From NCBI GenBank assembly GCA_021827545.1, contig JAKAVH010000272.1, positions 1-6,866 of the forward strand: 6,866 nucleotides of DNA, written 5' to 3'. A program made the translations under genes and the position numbers. The stretch comes from Thermoplasmata archaeon. Lineage in GTDB: Archaea; Thermoplasmatota; Thermoplasmata; UBA184. Position 1 is the first letter of the stretch. Each line of letters opens with the position of its first letter. Under the pieces are notes generated by a model. The model was not told where the DNA came from. It was given only the letters and a program-made list of their open reading frames with translations, and did not search any database. Shown one piece after another: positions 1 through 6,236 of this stretch.

Positions 1-2621
1 CCGACGTCGATTCGAGCGAGGGCCTCTCGCCCGCGATCGCGATCGAGCAGCGCTCGGGGAGCCGCAACCCCCGCTCGACCGTGGGGACCGTCACCGAGAT
101 CCACGATTTCCTGCGCCTCCTGTACGCCCGCATCGGCGTCCCCCACTGCCCGAACGACGGCGAGGAGATCGCGCCCCAGTCCGTCGACCGGATCGTCCTC
201 GCGATCCGCACCCGGTCGCGGGGCGAGAAGGTCGACCTCCTCGCCCCCGTGGTTCGCGCGAAGAAGGGCGAGCACCGGGACGTGCTCGATCGGCTGCGCA
301 AAGGTGGCCACCGGCGGTTCGTGATCGACGGCGTCGAGGTCCGACTGCCGGGATCCGAGGTCCGTCTTGAGAAGAACAAGAAGCACACGATCGAGGTCGT
401 CGTCGACAGCTTCGAGGTCTCCGACGAGGAGGAGAGCCGCCTCGCCGAGTCGGTCGAGCTCGCCCGAGAGCTCGGCGACGGGCTGGTCGTCCTCCGTCGC
501 CCGGGCGGGGCGCGCGAGACGTTCTCGAGCCGTCGCGCGTGCCCCACGTGCGGGTTCTCGATCGAGGAGCTCACGCCGCGGATGTTCTCGTTCAACAATC
601 CGGCGGGCGCGTGCACCGAGTGCCTCGGGATCGGCGCGACCCTCCACGCCGACCCCGACCGGATCGTCCCCGACAAGGAAAAGCCGCTCGGCAAGGCGAT
701 CGTCGTCTGGGGGCTCACGCCCGGGGCGAACTCGCTCGCCCGATTCGCGAAGGCGTTCGGCTACGACCTGCGCCGCCCCGTCCGGGAGCTCTCTGCGGAG
801 GGCTGGAAGGCGATGATGTACGGCTCCACGAAGAACATCGGCACGGTCGGGGGTGCCGGCGAGTGGTGGTGGGGGAGCGGCTGGCTGCGCGAGGGCCTCG
901 TGGCCGCCGTCGAGCGCCGCTGGAAGGCGACGAAGAGCGAGAGCGCGAAGGAGTACTACCTCGGCTTCCTGTCGTTCGTTCCGTGCCGGTCGTGCCAGGG
1001 CCGTCGCCTCAAGCCCGAGAGCCTCGCGGTGACGGTCGACGGCCGGTCGATCGCCGACGTCGGGGGCATGACCGTCCTCGACGCCGCGGCCATGTTCCGG
1101 GGCCTCACGCTCACCGAACGCGACCACCAGATCGTCGGCCAGGTCGTGAAGGAGATTCGCGCGCGTCTCGGCTTCCTCGAGAACGTCGGCCTCACCTACC
1201 TCACGCTCGACCGCTCGTCCGGGACGCTCTCGGGCGGCGAGTCGGAGCGCATCGCCCTCGCGACCCAGATCGGCAGCGGTCTCGTCGGGGTCCTCTACAT
1301 CCTCGACGAGCCGTCGATCGGCCTCCACCCGCGCGACCACGCCCGCCTCCTCGCGACCCTCAAGACGCTGCGCGACCTCGGCAACACCCTCCTCGTCGTC
1401 GAGCACGACGAGATGACGATGCGCGAGTCCGACTGGCTCGTCGACCTCGGTCCCGGCGCCGGCCGCCTCGGCGGCGAGGTCCTCTACTCGGGGCCGCCCG
1501 CGTCGATCGGCGGGGCGCCGCGCTCGCTCACGGCCCAGTTCCTGTCGGGGCGGCGCACGATCGCCGTTCCCGAGACCCGAGCGCCTCCCGCGCGCCGGTG
1601 GCTGACGATCCACGGACCGCGGGAGCACAACCTCAAGGGGGACGACCTCAGGATACCCCTCGGCCTCTTCGTCGGCCTGTCGGGCGTCTCGGGAAGCGGG
1701 AAGTCGACGGCGCTCGAGGAGATCCTCTACAAGGCGGTCCAGCGGCACCTCGGGCTCGGGCGCGCGACGCCCGGGCGCCACGACTACATCGAGGGGATCG
1801 ACGAGGTCGACCGGGTCCTCCTCATCGACCAGTCCCCGATCGGCCGCACGCCGCGCTCGAATCCGGCGACGTACACGGGCATCATGACGCCGGTCCGCGA
1901 GCTCTACGCCGGGCTCCCCGAAGCCAAGGCCCGGGGCTTCGCGCCGGGACGCTTCAGCTTCAACGTCGCGGGCGGACGGTGCGAGGCGTGCGAGGGGGAC
2001 GGCGTGATCCGCTACGAGATGCACTTCCTCCCGGATGTCTACGTGGCGTGCGACGAGTGCCACGGGCGACGGTTCAACTCCGAGACGCTCGAGGTGATGT
2101 TCAAGGGGAAGTCGATCGCGGACGTCCTCGACATGACGGTCGACGAGGCGCTCGCGTTCTTCCAGTACCACCGCCGCATCGAAACGCGCCTGCGCCTCCT
2201 CAGCGATGTCGGCCTCGGCTACATCCGACTCGGCCAGAGCGCGACCACGCTCTCGGGCGGGGAGGCCCAACGGATCAAGATCGCCTACGAGCTCGCGAAG
2301 CCCCCGACCGGGCGGACCCTCTACCTCCTCGACGAGCCGACGACCGGCCTCCACTTCGCCGACGTGGACCGGCTGCTCGCCGTTCTCTTCCGCCTGCGGT
2401 CGGGCGGCAACACCGTGGTCGTGATCGAGCACAATCTGGACGTCCTCAAGTCGGCCGATTGGCTGATCGATCTCGGCCCGGAGGGGGGCGACGCGGGCGG
2501 CAGGGTCGTGGCGCAGGGACCGCCCGAGGAGATCGCCCGGGTTCCGGCCTCGCACACGGGCCGGTTCCTCGCGCCCCTTTTGCGCGCTCCGGTCCCGGTC
2601 GCGCGGCGAACCCGCCCATGA
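1..2621 (+). CDS. uvrA: UvrA, excinuclease ABC subunit A (5' partial)
   Basis: UvrA is the ATP-dependent damage-recognition subunit of nucleotide excision repair: its dimer scans DNA and loads UvrB. The reading frame is already open at base 3 and encodes the family block 'GLSPAIAIEQ...NPRSTVGTVTEI', so the real start lies upstream and the GTG at 81 is internal. By comparison with E. coli UvrA, roughly 80 residues including the first Walker A are missing. Visible in order: UvrB-binding domain (about 135-500); first zinc module, CX2C pairs at 540-551 and 612-623; insertion domain (about 700-960) with a Trp cluster at 864-884; first ABC signature LSGGESER (1227-1250); Walker B LDEPSIGLH (1302-1328); second Walker A GVSGSGKST (1683-1709); second zinc module, CX2C pairs at 1980-1991 and 2049-2060; signature LSGGEAQR (2250-2273); Walker B LDEPTTGLHFAD (from 2328). 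The UvrB-binding and insertion domains make it class I UvrA. The first signature departs from the usual LSGGEAQR. Its stop overlaps the uvrC start. Confidence 0.97.
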   Translation, partial: DVDSSEGLSPAIAIEQRSGSRNPRSTVGTVTEIHDFLRLLYARIGVPHCPNDGEEIAPQSVDRIVLAIRTRSRGEKVDLLAPVVRAKKGEHRDVLDRLRKGGHRRFVIDGVEVRLPGSEVRLEKNKKHTIEVVVDSFEVSDEEESRLAESVELARELGDGLVVLRRPGGARETFSSRRACPTCGFSIEELTPRMFSFNNPAGACTECLGIGATLHADPDRIVPDKEKPLGKAIVVWGLTPGANSLARFAKAFGYDLRRPVRELSAEGWKAMMYGSTKNIGTVGGAGEWWWGSGWLREGLVAAVERRWKATKSESAKEYYLGFLSFVPCRSCQGRRLKPESLAVTVDGRSIADVGGMTVLDAAAMFRGLTLTERDHQIVGQVVKEIRARLGFLENVGLTYLTLDRSSGTLSGGESERIALATQIGSGLVGVLYILDEPSIGLHPRDHARLLATLKTLRDLGNTLLVVEHDEMTMRESDWLVDLGPGAGRLGGEVLYSGPPASIGGAPRSLTAQFLSGRRTIAVPETRAPPARRWLTIHGPREHNLKGDDLRIPLGLFVGLSGVSGSGKSTALEEILYKAVQRHLGLGRATPGRHDYIEGIDEVDRVLLIDQSPIGRTPRSNPATYTGIMTPVRELYAGLPEAKARGFAPGRFSFNVAGGRCEACEGDGVIRYEMHFLPDVYVACDECHGRRFNSETLEVMFKGKSIADVLDMTVDEALAFFQYHRRIETRLRLLSDVGLGYIRLGQSATTLSGGEAQRIKIAYELAKPPTGRTLYLLDEPTTGLHFADVDRLLAVLFRLRSGGNTVVVIEHNLDVLKSADWLIDLGPEGGDAGGRVVAQGPPEEIARVPASHTGRFLAPLLRAPVPVARRTRP

Positions 2622-4339
2622 GCGACCGACCGCCGGTCGAGCTCCCGGCGTTCGTTCCGGCGAGCCACCTGGCGGCCGCGACCGGCGAGGGGTTCCGGCC
2701 GGGTCCGGTCGGTCCGGGGGTCTACCTGTTCCGCTCGGCGGCCGGGGACGTCGTCTACGTGGGGAAGGCCCGCAGCCTGCGGCGTCGGGTCCTCGACCAC
2801 CTGCGAGCCCGCATCGACAAGGACGGTTCGATCCTCGCGGAGAGCTCGAGCGTCGAGTTCGTGCCGACATCGAACGAGCGCGAAGCGCTCCTCCTCGAGG
2901 CAAGCCTGGTCAAGCAGTACCAGCCGCCGTACAACGTGCTCCTCAAGGACGACCGCAGCTACCCGTACCTCGCGGTGACCGTCGGCGAGGAGTTCCCGCG
3001 CGTCCTCCTCGTGCGCCGCCCGCGACGCCGCGCGGGCGTCCAGCTGTTCGGCCCGTACACGAGCGCGCGCGAGGCGCGGGGGGTCGAGCGGCTGCTCGGG
3101 GACCTCTTCCAGCTCCGCCGGTGCGTCCGATTGCCCAAGGAGGCGTGCCTGTACTACCACCTCAAGGTCTGCAGCGCGCCGTGCATCGGCGCGGTCGACC
3201 GCGACGCCTACCGCGCCCAGGTCGAACGGGCGACCGACGTCCTCCGCGGCCGGTCGCCGCTCGTCCGGCCGGCGGTCGAGGCGGAGATGCGGGCGGCCGC
3301 GTCGCGCGAGGAGTTCGAACGCGCGGCGCTCCTGCGCGACGCACTCGAGGGCCTCGGCGCGCTCCGGGACCGCCAGTCGGTCATCGGTCCCGGGAGCGGG
3401 CGGGCGGACGTCCTCGCTCTCGCCTACCCGAACGACCCCTCGACGCTCCGCGTCGCGGTCGGCCTCGTGCGGGTCGACGACGGGGAGGTGCGCCAGACCG
3501 AGCCGCATCTCGTGGCGATCCCGGCCCACGACGTCCCCGAACCGGGGGAGATCCTCCGACAGTTCCTCACGCAGTACTACGGCAACCAGTTCGAGCTGCC
3601 CGCGCGGATCTACGTCGCCGGCCCACGTCCGGCGGGGATCGATCCGACGCTCGACGAACTGTTCGTCCCGCGCGGCGTCGAGGTCCAGTTCCGCCCGACC
3701 GGCCGCTACGCGGCGCTCGCCCGGCTCGCCGAGCGTCTCGCGCGCGCGACCGTCGACCAGGTCGTCGCCCGGCCGGCCCCGCGCGAGGTCCTCCTCGCCC
3801 TGCAGAGCCTCCTCGAGCTCCCGACGATCCCGAATCGCATCGAGGGGGTCGACATCTCGATCTTCCAGGGCGCCGAGGCGGTCGGGTCGCTGGTCGTCTT
3901 CGAGCGCGGGCTCGCGAAGCGCTCGGAGTACCGACGCTACCGCATCCGGTCGGTCGAGGGCACGAACGACTTCGCGATGGTCGCCGAGGTCGTGCGACGC
4001 CGGTACCTCCGTCGCCTCGCCGAGTCGGAGCCGCTCCCCGACCTCCTGCTCATCGACGGCGGGGCGGGCCAGCTCTCCGCCGCCGTCTCCTCCCTCGCCG
4101 CGCTGGGCCTCGCGGACCGCATCCCGACCGTCGGGCTTGCGAAGCGGGAAGAGGAGGTCTACCTCGCGGACCGGCCCCGACCGATCTCGCCGAACCCGAA
4201 CTCCGCGCCGATGCTCTTGCTCCGAGCGGTACGCGACGAGGCCCACCGGTTCGCGGTCACGTACCACCGGACGCGACGGCGCATGCGGCTGCGCGACGAG
4301 TTCGCCGTGGCCCGCCGGTCGACCGCGCCGACCGGTTAG
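2618..4339 (+). CDS. uvrC: UvrC, excinuclease ABC subunit C, lacking the C-terminal HhH domain
   Basis: UvrC is the dual-incision nuclease of nucleotide excision repair. The 573-residue product has an N-terminal GIY-YIG nuclease for the 3' cut (GVY 34-36, YVGKA 47-51, Arg57, catalytic-type Glu94, Asn106). Four cysteines (169, 177, 185, 189) match the Fe-S cysteines of E. coli UvrC, C-x7-C-x3-C at the end. A UvrB-contact (UVR) helix lies near 230-250. The RNase H-like domain for the 5' cut has Asp412 (VDIS), Asp451 (NDFAM), Asp480 (LIDGGAGQL) and His543 (RDEAH). The chain stops 30 residues after that His; the tandem helix-hairpin-helix domain normal in UvrC is absent. The N-terminus before the GIY motif is somewhat longer than usual. 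The ATG at 2618 overlaps the uvrA TGA (ATGA) and no Shine-Dalgarno sequence precedes it, so translation is probably coupled to uvrA. Family assignment is certain; the domain loss is read directly from the frame. Confidence 0.97.
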   Translation: MSDRPPVELPAFVPASHLAAATGEGFRPGPVGPGVYLFRSAAGDVVYVGKARSLRRRVLDHLRARIDKDGSILAESSSVEFVPTSNEREALLLEASLVKQYQPPYNVLLKDDRSYPYLAVTVGEEFPRVLLVRRPRRRAGVQLFGPYTSAREARGVERLLGDLFQLRRCVRLPKEACLYYHLKVCSAPCIGAVDRDAYRAQVERATDVLRGRSPLVRPAVEAEMRAAASREEFERAALLRDALEGLGALRDRQSVIGPGSGRADVLALAYPNDPSTLRVAVGLVRVDDGEVRQTEPHLVAIPAHDVPEPGEILRQFLTQYYGNQFELPARIYVAGPRPAGIDPTLDELFVPRGVEVQFRPTGRYAALARLAERLARATVDQVVARPAPREVLLALQSLLELPTIPNRIEGVDISIFQGAEAVGSLVVFERGLAKRSEYRRYRIRSVEGTNDFAMVAEVVRRRYLRRLAESEPLPDLLLIDGGAGQLSAAVSSLAALGLADRIPTVGLAKREEEVYLADRPRPISPNPNSAPMLLLRAVRDEAHRFAVTYHRTRRRMRLRDEFAVARRSTAPTG

Positions 4340-4366
4340 ACCCGGGCTCCGGGGCCGCTGTCGGCG

Positions 4367-4389
4367 CGAGGCGGACACCTCGTTCTCTC
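4367..4389 (+). terminator. possible transcription terminator after uvrC
   Basis: A 5-bp stem CGAGG/CCTCG (4367-4371 and 4378-4382) with a 6-base loop lies 28 bases after the uvrC stop and is followed by the pyrimidine run TTCTCTC. It sits in the right place to end the uvrA-uvrC transcript. Archaeal termination relies mainly on T-rich tracts, and this one is poor in T, so the call is weak. Confidence 0.25.
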
Positions 4390-4420
4390 AAGGTCCGCAC
4401 CCCGCCGACGGACTACGTTC

Positions 4421-4438
4421 GGAACCATTATCGGTTCC
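4421..4438 (+). promoter_or_regulatory. inverted repeat enclosing a TATA-like box; candidate promoter/operator
   Basis: GGAACC (4421-4426) and GGTTCC (4433-4438) are perfect inverted arms around the A/T-rich hexamer ATTATC (4427-4432). The hexamer centre is about 29 bases before the ATG at 4459, the spacing expected for a TATA box feeding a leaderless or near-leaderless archaeal transcript. The A/T-rich core stands out in very GC-rich surroundings. The dyad around it could be bound by a dimeric regulator that competes with TBP/TFB. What is seen: the dyad and spacing. What is inferred: promoter and operator function. Confidence 0.45.
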
Positions 4439-4447
4439 ACCGCGGTG
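4438..4447. repeat. 10-bp perfect palindrome next to the TATA-like dyad
   Basis: CACCGCGGTG is a perfect self-complementary 10-mer. It shares its first base with the end of the preceding inverted repeat and ends 11 bases before the ATG of the small membrane protein gene, roughly where transcription would initiate if the 4427-4432 box is a TATA element. It could be a second operator site or a chance GC-rich palindrome. Confidence 0.35.
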
Positions 4448-4458
4448 ACGCGACGCGG

Positions 4459-4860
4459 ATGGCCGGGGACGCCCGGGACCGACCCGCGACCGTTCGGGAC
4501 ATTTCGGTCGTCGTGGTCGTGATCTTCGTGGGGCTCTTCCTGACCTCGTTCACGGTCCTGGGAGCCCTCTTCCTGACGCTCACCCCCGACGGCGAGTTCG
4601 CGCTCTTCATCCTGCTCTCCGTGACCCTCCTCGGGGTTTTCGCCGGATGGTCGCTCTACCTCGAGGCGGGGGATCGCCGTTGGTCGACGGCGCGCGAGCG
4701 CGCTTCCCTTCCCCCGGGTGGGGTCGGCCGGTCGGGCTCCGCGGATTCCGAGGGGCCCGCCCGTGAGGGAATGCGGCCGTATTCCGAGCGGGAGTCGGAG
4801 CACCGAGAGTCGGGCACCTCCCCCTCCGGACCCACGGGAGACCGTCCGTCACCGCCCTGA
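4459..4860 (+). CDS. small membrane protein with two TM helices and a disordered-looking C-terminal tail
   Basis: I do not recognise this 133-residue protein. After a short charged N-terminus (about 15 residues, Arg/Asp-rich) come two hydrophobic stretches: about residues 16-41, rich in Val, Phe and Leu, and about 47-68, ending 'GWSLYLEAG'. They are separated by the short polar turn TPDGE. Residues about 72-133 are polar and rich in Ser, Gly, Pro, Arg and Glu with no hydrophobic core, so probably disordered. Arg residues flank both the N-terminus and the segment after TM2, which suggests a hairpin with both ends in the cytoplasm. ATG 4459 is chosen because it is the first in-frame start before the TM segment and lies about 29 bases after a TATA-like box; there is no clear Shine-Dalgarno sequence. 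It is convergent with psmA and probably transcribed alone. The hydrophobic pattern supports a real gene; function unknown. Confidence 0.7.
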   Translation: MAGDARDRPATVRDISVVVVVIFVGLFLTSFTVLGALFLTLTPDGEFALFILLSVTLLGVFAGWSLYLEAGDRRWSTARERASLPPGGVGRSGSADSEGPAREGMRPYSERESEHRESGTSPSGPTGDRPSPP

Positions 4861-4885
4861 GGGGGAGGTACGCCCCGGCCCCGGC

Positions 4886-4902
4886 TCCTCCGCCCGGGAG
4901 GA
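4886..4902. terminator. hairpin between convergent genes, possible bidirectional terminator
   Basis: TCCTCC (4886-4891) and GGAGGA (4897-4902) form a 6-bp stem with a 5-base loop in the 86-base gap between the stop of the membrane protein gene and the stop of psmA. Being symmetric, it could act on both transcripts. On the minus strand it is preceded by a short pyrimidine run (ACTTCTTCC), but there is no strong T tract, so this is position-based and weak. Confidence 0.25.
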
Positions 4903-4946
4903 AGAAGTCGGGCCACGGAACTTCCCGGGGGCGATGCTCGGCCGGT

Positions 4947-5705
4947 TCAGCGGGACGCGGGCCGCCGCTCGGGGGTGCCGATGAACGGCATGCCCTGGAC
5001 CCGGCGTGCGACCTCGGCGGACGTGAGTCGGCTCAGCTCGGCGTCGGGCTCGAGGATCGCCACGTCGAGCGCCTCGGCCTGGAACGGCGTCGGCGAGCCT
5101 TCGGCGACCGCTTGGACGGCGAGTTTGAACGCGGACTCCTCGTTGAGGTGGTCGGTGACCTTCTCCTCGAGGAAATCGGCGACCGCCCGACGGTTGCGGC
5201 CGATCGCGTACGCCTTCCACCCGATCGTGGCGCCGCTCGGGTCGAGTTCGACCAAGCCCGCGGTCCGACCGTTGAACCCTCCGAGGAGGAGCGACACCGC
5301 GAACGGCCGGGTGCCGCCGAACTGCGTGTACTGCTGGAGGAGCGTGCCGAGCGCGTGCCCGAGCAGCGAGTACGGTGCGACCTCCCCGTAGCTGATCCGG
5401 TGGCGCTGGGCCTCGACGCGGAGGAACTCGACGAGGACCCGGGAATCCGCGATGAGTCCGGCGGTGACGCACCCGAGGCCCGCGTCGATCGCGAAGCTCT
5501 TCTCGATCGAGCCGGACTCCGCGAGCGAGCTCACGGGCAGGTTGCGGTAGGCGACGAAGACGATCCCCGTGTCGTACGTCACCGCGACGGCGGTCCCGCC
5601 CATCTGAATCGCCTGGAGGGCGTACTCGACCTGGAACAATCGTCCGTCAGGGGAGAAGACGGTGCTCGCACGGTCGTACGCCATCTGGCCGGGTTGCATC
5701 TCCAT
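4947..5705 (-). CDS. psmA: 20S proteasome alpha subunit, archaeal type
   Basis: Alpha subunits form the outer heptameric rings of the cytoplasmic 20S proteasome, gate the entry pore and dock the regulatory ATPase. The 252-residue product opens with MQPGQMAYDRA and 'SPDGRLFQVEYA', as in Thermoplasma alpha. The gate residues Tyr10, Asp11, Pro19 and Tyr28 are present, as is Lys69 in SIEK, equivalent to the lysine that binds the ATPase HbYX tail, followed by GLIADSR (83-89). 'QQYTQFGGTRPF' (124-135) and the strand/helix blocks after it are typical. The stretch 43-63 (TYDTGIVFVAYRNL...) departs from the usual '...DKR/K' pattern, and about 16 residues extend past the usual C-terminus. ATG 5705 is chosen: it gives the family N-terminus and has GGAGAG 8 bases upstream; ATG 5750 would add a Pro/Arg-rich 15-mer. 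No beta subunit gene is in the window. It is divergent from the radical SAM gene. Confidence 0.95.
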   Translation of the reverse strand: MEMQPGQMAYDRASTVFSPDGRLFQVEYALQAIQMGGTAVAVTYDTGIVFVAYRNLPVSSLAESGSIEKSFAIDAGLGCVTAGLIADSRVLVEFLRVEAQRHRISYGEVAPYSLLGHALGTLLQQYTQFGGTRPFAVSLLLGGFNGRTAGLVELDPSGATIGWKAYAIGRNRRAVADFLEEKVTDHLNEESAFKLAVQAVAEGSPTPFQAEALDVAILEPDAELSRLTSAEVARRVQGMPFIGTPERRPASR

Positions 5706-5713
5706 CGCCGAGA

Positions 5714-5719
5714 CTCTCC
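5714..5719 (-). promoter_or_regulatory. ribosome binding site deciding the psmA start
   Basis: On the minus strand GGAGAG lies 8 bases before ATG 5705, a good Shine-Dalgarno match and the only clear one in front of a single-gene transcript here. A weak A-containing stretch (GCTCAAATGC on the minus strand, about 5748-5757) could be the TATA box, giving a leader of roughly 20 bases. It also contains the alternative ATG at 5750, which argues against that start. Promoter part is speculative. Confidence 0.5.
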
Positions 5720-5785
5720 GAAAGCGAGGCGGCGGAACCGGGCGGGGCATTTGAGCCTACGCCTCTTCCCCCCTCGGGCTCACTA

Positions 5786-5802
5786 GGTGGCGACGGGCCA
5801 CC
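5786..5802. repeat. inverted repeat upstream of psmA
   Basis: GGTGGC (5786-5791) and GCCACC (5797-5802) are perfect 6-bp arms around GACGG. The element lies about 80 bases upstream of the psmA ATG, a plausible place for an upstream regulator site. Function is inferred from position only. Confidence 0.3.
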
Positions 5803-5972
5803 ACGGGGCTCCGGCGTCCCTTCGGGGCCGCCGCTCCGGACGCGAGGCCCCGCCAACGGCGAGGCGGACGGGGAAACCCCTCCTAGAGTTCGAAGGTACG
5901 GGCCGGTGATCCCGGGGACGAGCGGCGGGCGGCCGGAGCTGGGCGTCCGACTCCGATACCGCCGAGGCCGAT

Positions 5973-5992
5973 CGGGCGATCTTCTTCGCCCG
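5973..5992. repeat. 7-bp stem hairpin with T-rich loop in the intergenic region
   Basis: CGGGCGA (5973-5979) and TCGCCCG (5986-5992) pair perfectly around the loop TCTTCT. It is the longest perfect stem I noticed in the middle of the intergenic stretch and overlaps a second short dyad (GATCG-GG-CGATC, about 5970-5981). It may be part of a structured RNA or leader, or a chance GC-rich stem. Confidence 0.3.
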
Positions 5993-6185
5993 CCAACAGG
6001 GCCCGGGGGCGCGTCGTGCGGCAGCGTTCAGCGCTCCGGCCCCGGACGACCCTGCGACCTTCGGCGCGCACCGCGCGAAGATCCGGGGGGGCCGGCCGTG
6101 ACCTCGCACCGGGTCGAGGGTGAGCGCTCGATCCGCTCGGGCTCCCGCTCGCCTCGGGGGGCGCCGACGTTCCGAACCTCCCCGG

Positions 6186-6199
6186 GGCGCCCGGGCGCC
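6186..6199. repeat. 14-bp perfect palindrome abutting the radical SAM promoter
   Basis: GGCGCCCGGGCGCC is fully self-complementary and ends 4 bases before the TATA-like CTTTTAC box, where TFB (BRE) or an activator would bind in an archaeal promoter. It contains only G and C, so chance occurrence in this GC-rich DNA is a real alternative. Confidence 0.35.
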
Positions 6200-6203
6200 A
6201 ATG

Positions 6204-6210
6204 CTTTTAC
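6204..6210 (+). promoter_or_regulatory. TATA-like box for the radical SAM gene
   Basis: CTTTTAC is the most A/T-rich spot in the whole upstream region. Its centre is 30 bases before ATG 6237, matching archaeal TATA spacing for a leaderless mRNA, and no Shine-Dalgarno sequence precedes the ATG. The same spacing is seen for the box in front of the membrane protein gene at 4459. Confidence 0.55.
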
Positions 6211-6236
6211 CCCGTAGCCCACCTCCTCGACGTCCC

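Larger units (their letters stand above)
5706..6236. other. non-coding divergent intergenic region
   Basis: About 530 bases separate the psmA and radical SAM starts. The open frames inside it give Arg/Gly/Pro/Ser-rich strings with no hydrophobic core or family motif, so I do not call genes. It holds the promoters of both flanking genes and several short inverted repeats (5786-5802, 5973-5992, 6186-6199). No tRNA fold, SRP RNA helix 8 motif or RNase P conserved block was found by eye. The central part (about 5840-6000) has several short GC stems and could encode a structured RNA, but nothing proves it. Confidence 0.6.

Noticed and set aside
81..83. GTG as the start of uvrA
   Set aside because: The same frame encodes conserved UvrA residues from base 3 onwards, so the true start is upstream of the window.
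539..2617. Long open frame upstream of and continuous with uvrC
   Set aside because: It overlaps uvrA in another frame, gives Arg/Pro-rich nonsense, and UvrC homology begins only after 2618; it is a by-product of high GC.
2321..4378. 685-codon antisense open frame over uvrC
   Set aside because: Composition is Arg/Asp/Glu/Leu-rich with no family motif; it mirrors uvrC codon use on the opposite strand.
5706..5750. psmA starting at ATG 5750
   Set aside because: It would add a Pro/Arg-rich 15-mer unlike family N-termini, while ATG 5705 has a Shine-Dalgarno sequence at proper distance and gives the standard N-terminus.
4975..5786. Plus-strand open frames opposite psmA
   Set aside because: psmA on the minus strand is unmistakable and these are antisense shadows without recognisable domains.
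5888..5894. GTTCGAA, resembling a tRNA T-loop
   Set aside because: The flanking bases do not form the 5-bp T stem and no acceptor, D or anticodon arms are present.
5706..6236. SRP RNA or RNase P RNA gene
   Set aside because: Neither the SRP helix 8 GGAAGG...AGCAG motif nor the RNase P ACAGAAA-type block is seen on either strand.
6201..6236. In-frame ATG at 6201 as radical SAM gene start
   Set aside because: It lies upstream of the TATA-like box and adds a Pro/Arg-rich 12-mer; ATG 6237 fits the promoter spacing better.
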